NCBI GenBank assembly: GCA_020851655.1
Contig: JADZCI010000097.1
Span: forward strand, 1 to 32,764
Length of the DNA: 32,764 nucleotides
From: Bryobacterales bacterium
GTDB lineage: Bacteria; Acidobacteriota; Terriglobia; Bryobacterales; Bryobacteraceae
Direction: 5' to 3'
The notes beneath the pieces were generated by a model that saw nothing but the letters and a program-made list of their open reading frames with translations, was not told the DNA's origin and did no database searches. Both the position numbers and the translations under genes were made by a program. Every line of letters begins with the position of its first letter. The stretch's first letter is position 1. This document shows, piece after piece, positions 1 through 8,300 of the stretch.

Positions 1-298
1 CGGAGTGGCCGCAGATCACGACATGTTCGACGCCGAGGGCGGCGACCGCGTACTCGATGGATGCGACGGTTCCGCCTTCGACGGTACCGGCGGGCGGAAC
101 GATGTTACCCGCGTTGCGAATCAGGAACAGGTCGCCCGGATCGGCCTGCGTGAACAGGTTGGGAACCACGCGTGAATCCGAACAGGTTACGAACACAGCC
201 GCGGGATTCTGATTGCGGGCGAGCCGGGCGAACAGGCCCCGGTGCCGAGGGTACGCCTCCCGGTAAAATTTCGCTACGCCTTCAAGAAGTTTGAGCAT
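1..298 (-). CDS. Beta-carbonic anhydrase, 3' part outside window
   Basis: Interconverts CO2 and bicarbonate with a zinc ion, probably in the cytoplasm since no signal peptide is seen. The 99 visible residues start MLKLLEGVAKFYRE and contain the beta-class zinc motif CSDSR (C39, D41, R43), the RNAGN motif (61-65) and the GHS motif (97-99). The second zinc cysteine, expected just after GHS, lies beyond base 1. The ATG at 298 is chosen because a good ribosome binding site, AAGGA, sits about 7 nt upstream and overlaps the TAA stop of the preceding decarboxylase gene. The 9-nt gap and this overlap indicate one operon and coupled translation, so the enzyme may handle CO2 released by the decarboxylase. 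The family call is firm; the partnership is inference. Confidence 0.93.
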   Translation of the reverse strand, partial: MLKLLEGVAKFYREAYPRHRGLFARLARNQNPAAVFVTCSDSRVVPNLFTQADPGDLFLIRNAGNIVPPAGTVEGGTVASIEYAVAALGVEHVVICGHS

Positions 299-307
299 TG
301 CAGTTCC

Positions 308-1696
308 TTATACGGCTTTCCTGACCGCATCCCAGACCCTCAGTACATCGTCGTGAGTAGTGGCAATATTGCCGATGGCGATGCGCAGGATGTAGCGTCC
401 ATTGATGACGGAGCCGCCCAGGAACGCCGTTCCCGACTCATTCACTCTGTCGACGATGCGCTGGTTGTCCTCGTCGGTTCCTTTGTATCGCAGGCACACG
501 AGCGAGAGAGTCACGGGCGCGCTGAGTTCGAAGCGGCTGTCCTCGCTAATGAGTCCGGCCAATTGGCGGGCCCACAAATTGTGGCGGCGGATGATGGTGG
601 AAACGCCCTCACGCCCGAAGTAGCGCATGACAAACCAGAGCTTGAGCGCGCGGAACCGCCTGCCCAGTGCGATGCCGTAGTCCATGTAATTGACGGCCCG
701 CGAATCTTTTTCCGTCCGGAGGTAGGGCGGCACCAGCGAGAATGCTTCGCGCAAAGCTCCGGGTCTCCGGCAGAAGAAGGCGCTGCAATCAATCGGAGTG
801 AACAGCCACTTGTGAGGGTTGAAGACCAGGGAGTCGGCGCGTTCGGCGCCCTGGAGCATCCAGCGCATTTCCGGCAGAATCGCCGCTGCGCCGCCATAGG
901 CCGCGTCGACGTGGTGCCACAGGCCCTCACTCTCGGCGATAGCCTGAATTTCGGCGACCGGGTCAATGGCCGTGACCGCCGTCGTTCCCACGGTTGACAC
1001 AATGCAGCAGGGACGCAGTCCGGCGGCGCGGTCGTGCTGAATCGCCTTGGCCAACTTTGCCGGGATCATTCGGAACGCGGCGTCAGCCGCGATCTTTCGC
1101 ACCTGCTCCAAGCCCATGCCGAGAGACATGGCGCCCTTTTCGACGGAGCTGTGCGCCTGCTCCGAGGTGTAGACGATCAAGTCGCGAGGGGCTCCCTTCA
1201 ACCGGGTTTCCGGCGCCGCTGAGACGCGTGCGGCGGCAATCGCTTGCAGTGTGCTGGTCGAGGCAGTGTCCAGAATTTCGCCGAAGAAAGCTTCCGGCAG
1301 TCCAAGCCACTGCCGCAGCCACGACATCACCACTTGCTCCAATTCGACATGCCCGGGACACGACTTCCAGAGCATGCCGTTGGTGTTGATGGCGGATGCG
1401 AGGATTTCCGCCAGAATGCCGGGCTTCGACGCCGAGACCGAGAAATAGGCGTTGAAGCGGGGATGATTCCAGTGATTCAGCGCCGGGACGATGATCTCTT
1501 TGAAGTCGTCCAGGATGTCTTCCATCGGTTCACCATGGACGGGCGCCGCATCCGGCAACGCGTCGACGACATCGCCGGGTTTGACTTGTGGAAAGACCGG
1601 CAAGTCGCTCATTTCATCGAGGTAGTCTTCCACCCAGTCGATCACCTGGGTGCTGAATCGCCGGAATTCCTCCGGCGGCATATCGTTGGGTCGCAT
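308..1696 (-). CDS. PLP-dependent group II decarboxylase (aromatic-amino-acid decarboxylase family)
   Basis: Predicted to remove CO2 from an amino acid, probably aromatic, using pyridoxal phosphate in the cytoplasm. The 462-residue protein has the family features in order: an N-terminal segment with HPRFNAYF (78-85), the cofactor-stacking His in SEQAHSSVEK (H182), the Asp that binds the pyridine nitrogen in HHVDAAYGG (D264), and the Schiff-base Lys in FNPHKWLFT (K296). These match His192, Asp271 and Lys303 of mammalian aromatic-L-amino-acid decarboxylase. The open frame extends upstream to 1969, but the homologous region begins with MRPNDMPPEEF at 1696. A longer start would run into the divergent gene at 1775. 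The substrate (aromatic amino acid, glutamate or other) cannot be decided from sequence alone. It is followed immediately by a carbonic anhydrase gene. Confidence 0.9.
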   Translation of the reverse strand: MRPNDMPPEEFRRFSTQVIDWVEDYLDEMSDLPVFPQVKPGDVVDALPDAAPVHGEPMEDILDDFKEIIVPALNHWNHPRFNAYFSVSASKPGILAEILASAINTNGMLWKSCPGHVELEQVVMSWLRQWLGLPEAFFGEILDTASTSTLQAIAAARVSAAPETRLKGAPRDLIVYTSEQAHSSVEKGAMSLGMGLEQVRKIAADAAFRMIPAKLAKAIQHDRAAGLRPCCIVSTVGTTAVTAIDPVAEIQAIAESEGLWHHVDAAYGGAAAILPEMRWMLQGAERADSLVFNPHKWLFTPIDCSAFFCRRPGALREAFSLVPPYLRTEKDSRAVNYMDYGIALGRRFRALKLWFVMRYFGREGVSTIIRRHNLWARQLAGLISEDSRFELSAPVTLSLVCLRYKGTDEDNQRIVDRVNESGTAFLGGSVINGRYILRIAIGNIATTHDDVLRVWDAVRKAV

Positions 1697-1743
1697 GATT
1701 TGTGGCTCGCGCGCGGAGAGGCGGCGAAACGTCACTCTAAGGG

Positions 1744-1749
1744 TATACA
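1744..1749 (+). promoter_or_regulatory. Possible -10 element for the 1775 gene
   Basis: TATACA lies 26 nt before the ATG at 1775 in the 78-bp gap between two divergent genes. No convincing -35 hexamer is found at the usual distance, so this is a weak prediction based on one hexamer and its position. Confidence 0.3.
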
Positions 1750-1774
1750 ATGACAGCGACTGAGGTCGAAACCA

Positions 1775-3052
1775 ATGCAAAACCCAGAAAGCAAATCCTC
1801 CAGAAGATCTTTCCTCTCCGGCGCCGGAGTTGCGGGCGCTACCACATTCACGATTATCCGGCCTGAGCTGGTGAGTGGATTCGCACCCGCAAAGCTGAAG
1901 GCCGGACTCATTGGCTGCGGCGGACGAGGCACGCAAGCGGTCGTCGACATGATGAAGGGCGACCCGCATGTCGACCTTGTGTCAATGGGCGACCTCTTTG
2001 AAGACAAGCTTGAGGGCAGCTTGCGAACGCTTAAGACACGCCAGGACATGGCGCCTTTCCAGGAGCGCCTCAAAGTCGAGCCCAACAAGCGCTTCACCGG
2101 CTTTGATTCGTACAGGAAGGTGATCGCCAGCGACGTGGATGTCATCATGCTGGCCGCGCCTCCCGGATGGCGCCCGTTGCACCTGGAAGCGGCCGTCCAG
2201 GCCGGCAAGCACGTCTTTTGCGAAAAGCCTCTGGGGACAGACCCGGTGGGCGTCCGCAAATCGATGGCGGCGGCGCGCCTGGCCGACGAAAAGAAACTCA
2301 CCATTGTTTGCGGCGCCCAGCGCCGGTCCGATCCGTTCTATTTGGAGAAGGTCGATCAGATCAAGAACGGCGCCATTGGCGATGTCGTGGGCCTGTATGT
2401 CTATTGGGTCGGCACCCCGGTGGTTCAGAACCCGAACGGCAACACGAAGGGCTGGGGCGAGATGGAGTGGCAGCACCGCAACTGGTACTCCAACCTCTGG
2501 CTTTGCGGCGACCAGGTTGTGGAACAACACCTGCACAACATCGATGTTGGCTGCTGGGTGATGGGAACCCACCCGGTAAAAGTCGTCGCCTCGGGCGGTG
2601 CGGTGTGGCGTCCGAAGAACAACGACATTTACGGCAACATCTACGATCATCTGTCCTCCGATTTCGAGTTTGCCAACGGCGTCCGCATGTCGAGCTATTG
2701 CCGCCAGTATCCTCGCGGCTGCTACCAGCGAGTGGACGAGATTGTGGCCGGCAGCAAGGGACGTTGGGGATTGAACCAGACCAAGGGCGGTCCGGGCTAC
2801 GTCAACGAGCACACCAAGCTGATGAAGAGCATTCGCGGCGAGGGCCCCCGCCTCAACGAGGCACACGCGCTGGCAGAGAGCACCATGACGTGTATCATGG
2901 CGCGTGAATCGGCGTACTCCGGACTCGAAATCACCTGGGACATGATCATGGCCTCGCAGCAGGACCTGATGCCCAAGGAAAACGAGTGGAAGCTGGACGC
3001 GAAACACGATAACGGTCCGGCGCCGGTTCCAGGCATTTACAAGTTCATCTAG
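1775..3052 (+). CDS. Gfo/Idh/MocA family oxidoreductase, Tat-exported
   Basis: NAD(P)-dependent sugar or cyclitol oxidoreductase family, 425 residues. The N-terminus carries a twin-arginine signal, SRRSFLSGAG (RR at 10-11), followed by a hydrophobic stretch, so the folded, cofactor-loaded enzyme is probably exported. The Rossmann fold begins at about residue 42 with GLIGCGGRG, and the family motif CEKPLGT (about 149-155) supplies the catalytic Lys. Exported members of this family are common in Acidobacteria and Planctomycetes, and their substrates are mostly unknown. The TAG stop shares its last base with the GTG start of the next gene, a P-loop kinase, so the two are almost certainly co-translated. 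The family is certain; the substrate is not known. Confidence 0.92.
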   Translation: MQNPESKSSRRSFLSGAGVAGATTFTIIRPELVSGFAPAKLKAGLIGCGGRGTQAVVDMMKGDPHVDLVSMGDLFEDKLEGSLRTLKTRQDMAPFQERLKVEPNKRFTGFDSYRKVIASDVDVIMLAAPPGWRPLHLEAAVQAGKHVFCEKPLGTDPVGVRKSMAAARLADEKKLTIVCGAQRRSDPFYLEKVDQIKNGAIGDVVGLYVYWVGTPVVQNPNGNTKGWGEMEWQHRNWYSNLWLCGDQVVEQHLHNIDVGCWVMGTHPVKVVASGGAVWRPKNNDIYGNIYDHLSSDFEFANGVRMSSYCRQYPRGCYQRVDEIVAGSKGRWGLNQTKGGPGYVNEHTKLMKSIRGEGPRLNEAHALAESTMTCIMARESAYSGLEITWDMIMASQQDLMPKENEWKLDAKHDNGPAPVPGIYKFI

Positions 3053-3570
3053 TGATTGTGCTGATGGCCGGGTTGCCCGGTACCGGCAAAACCACCATCG
3101 CTCAAGAACTAGCCACGAGAACGGGCGGCGCAATCCTGAGCAAGGAACGGGTTCGCGCCGCTCTTTTTGAACCCGGCTTTGTCGAGTATTCGACCCGGCA
3201 GGACGACTTGGTGCAGGAAGTGCTGATGTGCGCCGCCGGGCACCTGCTGAAGCATCGGCCTGAGTTGGTGATCCTGATCGATGGCAGGACGTTTTCCCGG
3301 CGCGATCAGATCGATCATGCCCTGATGTCCGCCCAGAGAATGCACTCTCCGTGGCGCATCATCGAGTGCATTTGCTCAGATGAGACGGCGCGGAAGCGCA
3401 TCGAAGCGGATCAGGCATCGGGAGCGCATCCCGCGCGGAATCGCAACTTCCAGCTTTACCTGACGATTAAAGCCTACTTTGAGCCGATCATCCTGCCCAG
3501 ACTCGTTCTCGACACGGACCAGGCTCAATTAGATGCCTGCGTCGGGCGGGCCCTGGCATACCTGGCCTGA
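3052..3570 (+). CDS. Small P-loop kinase (AAA_33-like)
   Basis: A 172-residue P-loop NTPase/kinase of the AAA_33 type (predicted kinases related to gluconate kinase and zeta-toxin folds). The Walker A motif GLPGTGKTT is at residues 7-15, immediately after the first beta strand. A strand ending in LVILIDGRTF (about 72-81) resembles the Walker B or substrate-carrying strand, and an Arg-rich lid follows (ARKRIEADQ). The start is a GTG that overlaps the stop of the oxidoreductase by one base (TAGTG), which indicates translational coupling. It probably phosphorylates a small molecule, perhaps a sugar linked to the upstream enzyme, but that is inference. There is no sign of an antitoxin partner, so a toxin role is unlikely. 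The 3' end overlaps the convergent PilZ gene. Confidence 0.8.
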   Translation: MIVLMAGLPGTGKTTIAQELATRTGGAILSKERVRAALFEPGFVEYSTRQDDLVQEVLMCAAGHLLKHRPELVILIDGRTFSRRDQIDHALMSAQRMHSPWRIIECICSDETARKRIEADQASGAHPARNRNFQLYLTIKAYFEPIILPRLVLDTDQAQLDACVGRALAYLA

Positions 3571-3939
3571 ATTGCCGTTTGCCGCCCCCGTCGCGCGGTT
3601 GGCGGACCCGGCGGGCAGCAGACTAGTGGGGTCCAGCATGTGAAGGGGCTTGAACCGGGTGCGAGACCATTTGCTCCCTGGCTCAAACTGGACTCCGACA
3701 AAATAGCCGATTTCACGGTAGTGACAGTACTTGACGACTCCGGCGAGTTCCCCTTTGGGGTAGCGGATGACGACTCTGGTGGTCACGGGAAGCGGAACAT
3801 CCAACTGAAGACAACTGCCATGGATGGAGATGTCTTCGAGATTCGCCACCGCCTTTCGCGAGCGGCCTGTCTTGTCGCGCCAGTGCACGTCAAGCAGGTC
3901 TGCGCAGAGCAGTCTCAAATCCTTACGGCGGTTGACCAT
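3529..3939 (-). CDS. PilZ domain protein
   Basis: A 136-residue cytoplasmic protein with a PilZ domain, which binds cyclic di-GMP in many bacteria. Both binding motifs are visible: RxxxR as RRKDLR near the N-terminus (R5 and R9) and D/NxSxxG as DISIHG (36-41). The beta-barrel core runs to about residue 105 (YFVGVQFEPGS). The last 30 residues are low in complexity and probably disordered. There is no partner domain, so it would act as a single-domain c-di-GMP adaptor. The gene points toward the P-loop kinase gene and overlaps its last 42 bases. The start ATG at 3939 is the first in frame and fits the domain edge. Confidence 0.85.
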   Translation of the reverse strand: MVNRRKDLRLLCADLLDVHWRDKTGRSRKAVANLEDISIHGSCLQLDVPLPVTTRVVIRYPKGELAGVVKYCHYREIGYFVGVQFEPGSKWSRTRFKPLHMLDPTSLLPAGSANRATGAANGNSGQVCQGPPDAGI

Positions 3940-4048
3940 ACGCTTGTACTATCGGCAGTTTTCAAGACCGAAATAGGCGTACAGAATACGAATCCACCTT
4001 AGCGGCCGGAAAACTCCTTTCGATAAGCGGGCTTGGATTCCCCGGCTC

Positions 4049-4062
4049 CGGCCGAAAGGCCG
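4049..4062 (+). other. GNRA-loop hairpin before the amidohydrolase gene
   Basis: CGGCC-GAAA-GGCCG forms a 5-bp stem with a GAAA tetraloop, 21 nt before the ATG at 4084. It is preceded by CCCCGGCTCC, a string also found before the sulfatase gene at 20503. It could be a leader RNA element or a REP-like remnant. The base pairing is plain; the function is unknown. Confidence 0.4.
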
Positions 4063-4083
4063 TACCCTAAGAAACAGTCAGCC

Positions 4084-5208
4084 ATGAACCGCAGAGCATT
4101 CTCTTTGACTTCCGCCGTGGGCGCCCTGCCGCTCATGGCTCAGCAAACCCGCAAAGGCACGCCTTTGGATCTTCAGGATTACCGGCCGAAAAGCATGCTC
4201 AACGTACCGGAAACCGCCGTTGAGAAGGCGCGCTTCCCGGTCATCGATTTCCACACCCATCTCACCTGGGAGAAGGCGGCGACGCCGGAACAACTGCTCC
4301 AGGTGATGGACCGGCGCAATATCAGGACCCTGGTGAACGTCACCGGCGGGTTTGGAGATAAGTTGCGGCAAGCGATCGCGAAATTCGATCGCGCGCATTC
4401 CGGGCGCTTCCTGACATTCACGGAACCCGCCTGGAAGCGCGCCAACGAACCTGGATACGCCAGGATGCAGGCGGACATGGTCGGCGAGGCCAAGCGCGAC
4501 GGAGCGCGCGGGCTGAAGGTGCTGAAGACCCTCGGACTCTTCTTGCGGGACAGCGCGGGCAAGTTAGTCACCGTCGATGACCCTCGTTTCGATCCGATGT
4601 GGGACGCCTGCGGCCAGTTGAACCTGCCGGTTGCCATCCACGTTTCCGACCCGGCCGCTTTCTTCAAGCCGGTTGACCGGTTCAACGAGCGTTTCGAAGA
4701 GTTGAACAACCATCCGGACTGGTCCTTCCACGGTAAGGACTTTCCTTCGAATGAACAGATCCTGGCGGCCCGGGACCGGGTGTTCGCCCGCCACCCCAAG
4801 ACCACCTTTGTGGCCTTGCACGGCGGCAATTTCTCCGAAGATCTGGGCCACGTGGGACGGGCGCTGGACCGCTTTCCGAACATGCACGTCGACATTGCGG
4901 CGCGGATCGGGGAGTTCGGACGCCAGCCGTACACCTCAGGAAAATTCTTCGACAAGTATCAGGACCGCATCCTGTTCGGCACCGACGCCACGCCAAACGG
5001 CGTCGAGTACCCGCAACAACTTTACGGCGACTTGCTGTACCAGATTTATTACCGCTTTCTCGAGACCAGCGACGAGTATTTCGATTACGCTCCCGCCGCC
5101 GTGCCGCCGCAGGGGCGGTGGCGCATTTACGGCATCGGTCTATCTGAATCCGTGTTGCGGAAGGTCTACCACGGCAACGCCGCCCGGATCTTGAGTTTTC
5201 AGGTGTAA
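4084..5208 (+). CDS. Exported amidohydrolase-2 family metal-dependent hydrolase
   Basis: A 374-residue TIM-barrel hydrolase of the amidohydrolase-2 type (COG2159-like). Metal ligands are visible: DFHTHL (H57 and H59), VAIHVSDP (H186), VALHGGN (H246) and FGTDA (D301). Members hydrolyse or decarboxylate small cyclic or aromatic carboxylates; the substrate here cannot be told. The frame is open from 4033, but the start at 4084 (MNRRAFSLTS) is preferred because it gives an N-terminal RRAFSL Tat-like motif and a short hydrophobic stretch ending in LPLMAQQ, a plausible cleavage site. The ribosome binding site is weak. The gene stands alone, 105 bases before the receptor gene and 144 bases after the PilZ gene start. 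Confidence 0.85.
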   Translation: MNRRAFSLTSAVGALPLMAQQTRKGTPLDLQDYRPKSMLNVPETAVEKARFPVIDFHTHLTWEKAATPEQLLQVMDRRNIRTLVNVTGGFGDKLRQAIAKFDRAHSGRFLTFTEPAWKRANEPGYARMQADMVGEAKRDGARGLKVLKTLGLFLRDSAGKLVTVDDPRFDPMWDACGQLNLPVAIHVSDPAAFFKPVDRFNERFEELNNHPDWSFHGKDFPSNEQILAARDRVFARHPKTTFVALHGGNFSEDLGHVGRALDRFPNMHVDIAARIGEFGRQPYTSGKFFDKYQDRILFGTDATPNGVEYPQQLYGDLLYQIYYRFLETSDEYFDYAPAAVPPQGRWRIYGIGLSESVLRKVYHGNAARILSFQV

Positions 5209-5252
5209 CCAGGCGCTTTTTGGGCTTCCCCTGTCTGGAAATTTGTGGTAAC

Positions 5253-5292
5253 TTCCTGACTGGCCTGAAAGAGCCCACGGCTCAGTCAGGAA
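5253..5292 (+). promoter_or_regulatory. Structured leader of the receptor gene
   Basis: TTCCTGACT (5253-5261) pairs with AGTCAGGAA (5284-5292). Inside it GAGCC (5271-5275) pairs with GGCTC (5279-5283) around a CAC loop, leaving a 9-nt bulge on the 5' side. The two stems stack without a gap on the 3' side. The structure ends 10 nt before the Shine-Dalgarno sequence of the 5314 gene, so it could be a leader RNA or an operator. Confidence 0.5.
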
Positions 5293-5302
5293 TCGTCCGC
5301 TT

Positions 5303-5308
5303 CAGGAG
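5303..5308 (+). promoter_or_regulatory. Strong Shine-Dalgarno site for the 5314 receptor
   Basis: AGGAGG, a near-perfect ribosome binding site, lies 5 nt before the ATG at 5314 and fixes that start. It is one of the strongest sites in the window, in keeping with high expression of an outer-membrane receptor. Confidence 0.8.
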
Positions 5309-5313
5309 GTTTC

Positions 5314-8300
5314 ATGCGCCACCTGCTCATGCTCATAGTCTGTTCGGGGTTGCCTTCCTGCGGTTTACTGTGGGGGCAGGGAACAGACCTGGCCACCATT
5401 AGGGGTACCGTTACGGATCCAACAGGCAGCGTCGTACCCAACGCCACAGTCACGATCACCGACTTGGGAACTCTTGCGGCCCGAGCCATTACCACCAACA
5501 TGGCCGGCGAGTACGAAGCCAGTGGCTTGAAGTCGGGAACCTACAAAGTGGCGTTCGCGATGTCAGGCTTCAACACGCTGGAAATCAACAACGTCCTGCT
5601 GCGGCCGAGCGAGACGGCCCGGATCGACGGGCGGCTGGAGGTGGGACGGACGAGCGAATCGGTGGTGGTTAGAGAAGACGCCCCCGTCGTCCAGACCGAC
5701 AATCCAACAGTTAGTGAAACCCTCACTAACCAGCAGGTGACGGTATTGCCGCGTGACAGCCGGGACTACCTGTCGTTTCTGTACCTGAATCCAAACGTGA
5801 CGCAATCGGCCAGCAGCGGTTCGTTCAAGTTCATTGGTTCGCAAAGCTACGGCGCCAGTTTCTCGGTGGACGGGCAGCGCACCAACGGCGGTGTGTTCGG
5901 GCAGCCGACGTCCAGCCAGCCGTCGCTGGAGAGCCTGGGCGAGTTGACCGTGTTGTCCAGCACGTTTACCGCCGAGTATGCGGGGATCGCCAACATCCGG
6001 GTGACGACCCGGCGCGGGACCTCGGAGTATCACGGATCCCTCTTCTACGACAACAAGAACTCGGCTCTGGCGGCGTGGGACATCCGTGACAAGCAGGCCC
6101 TGGCCGACTTTGTACCCTCTCCGGCGCGACCCAACTACCCCAACCCCTACTTCAACCTGAATGAGTTCGGCGGATCGTTCGGAGGACCCATCCCGGGCGT
6201 CAGGAAGACTTACTTTTTTGCCGCCTATGAACGCCAGTTTCTCAACAGTCCGGTGTATGTGCGCAACACCCGCCTCCCGCATCCCTCCCTTCTGGCCGGG
6301 GACTTCACCAAGGTGAACGATTCGATCAAGCCCGCGGTGCCGGCCAGCATCGTGTTGACGCCCGAGGAGATCGCGCAAAACACGCTCAACGGGCTGGGCA
6401 GGCAGTTTACAGTCATTCCACAGCGGCTGATGAATCCCTCGGTTGCCAAACTCGTCCAGATGTACTTTCCGCCGGCGAGCACATCAGCGGCGATCAACCC
6501 CGGCAACGGCAGGCTTGTGGACTTTGCCACCAACCAGCCGGGTACGTCACGGCGGAACCTGGGAACGCTCCGCGTGGACCACGATTTTAGCGAGAAAGAC
6601 CGGCTCTATGGCGTCTACAACGTTCAGACGCGGACATTTGCCAACGCGTTTGTGGCGAGCCCCTTCACGCCGCTGGGGCTGACCCGGAACGACCAGCGGA
6701 ACGACACGCTTTCGATTTCCGAGATCCACATGTTTACCCCGACGCTCATCAATGAAGCGCGCGGCGGATTCAACCGCGTCCCGCTGTTGCGGCACAGCAA
6801 CACCACGCTGCGCGGATTCCTCCAGAGCGTCGGTTTCGACGACTCCGACATCAAGGCTTGGGGTGACGTGATCACACCCTCGGCGCTCGATACGTTCGGC
6901 CACCCCGCCATTAATATCGGGTCCGCGTTTCAAGGGTTGGGCAACGGCGGCCGAAACACGTACCGGCCGCTGGATCAAAACCTGATCACTTTCGGAAACA
7001 CGCTGACTTGGATTCACGGCAAACACTCACTGAAGGCCGGCGCCGATTGGGTGCGCAACGCGGCTCAGGACGGGTTCACCAGCGGACGGGGCAACCCGCG
7101 GGGGTTGGTGAACTACAGCGGCGCCGGCACCGACCCGCTGGCCCGCTTCATCATGGGGCTGCCCGCCAACACCGTCAGCTTCGTTAACCAGTTCCGGCCG
7201 CCGATGGACGTTCACAACTGGGAGCAGGGCTATTTCATCCAGGACGACTTCAAGGTACATCCCAGGCTGACACTGAACCTGGGCCTGCGGTACGAGATCG
7301 TCACGCCTTTTACGGAGAACAACGACCTGATGGTGAACTTCGACCCGCTCTATGTGGGCGCGGGCGGCAAGAAAGGCCAGTTTGTCGTGCCGTCGCAGAG
7401 GACCCTGCAGTATGTCGACCCACGCTTCCTGGCGTACGGAGTGACGACGGCTGGCTCGATTGGAGTTCCGCGTCCCCTGGTCCGGACCGACTACGGCAAC
7501 TTTGCGCCCCGCGTGGGCGTGGCGTGGCGCGTGACGGACAAGATGGCCGTGCGGGGCGGATACGGAATGTTCTATCCGACTTCGGCCGCGCAGGGAATTC
7601 GCGACCCGCTGGCCACCAACTCATTTCAAGTGGGGTTGACGAAGAACGCCAATACGGCGCCGTTGCTCGGGTGGCCGGGGTTCTCCCACGGCTTCAGTCC
7701 GATGTCGGGCGGCACGGTCAACGCTCTGAGCGGGATCATTTCAGGCAATTGGGTTCCCTTCAACCTCCGGCAGCCCAGGATTCATCAGTTCAACGTGACG
7801 GTCGAACGGGAAATCGGATGGCAGACCGGCGTGCGTGTCTCCTACCTGGGGACCGTGATGCAGCGGCTGATTTCCGGTGTCGATTACAACATGATCTCGC
7901 CGAGCGATATCGGCATGGCGACTACGACGGGTGACGGTGTGACGCCGTGTACCCCGGATGACGGCGATTGCGACTACTCGGCCGCGGACCTGGCCCGGCT
8001 CCCATACCCGGGGCTGGGAAGCTACCTGACCGCCTTCCAGAACTTCGGGCATGGACGCAGCCACGCCTTTCAAACGGAAGTGAACCGCCGTTTCTCCAAC
8101 GGGGTTACCTTCAACGCCAGCTACACCTACCTCGACCAGAAGTCGACATCGCCGGACACGGGCAATGCGAGCCTGGGCGGCACGGCGTACAACCAGTTTG
8201 ATCCGTCGTCCGACTACGGAATGGATGCCTTCACGTCACGGCACCGCTTTGTCACCTATGGCATTGTGCAAGCACCTTTCGGCCATGGCATGACGTACGG

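Noticed and set aside
242-997. 251-residue plus-strand open frame at the left end
   Set aside because: It lies opposite the decarboxylase and carbonic anhydrase, both supported by active-site motifs.
3052-3570. Zeta-type toxin reading of the P-loop kinase
   Set aside because: The fold is related, but no antitoxin gene is adjacent and the gene is coupled to a metabolic enzyme.
3640-4002. 120-residue plus-strand open frame opposite the PilZ gene
   Set aside because: The minus-strand frame carries both PilZ motifs; this one carries none.
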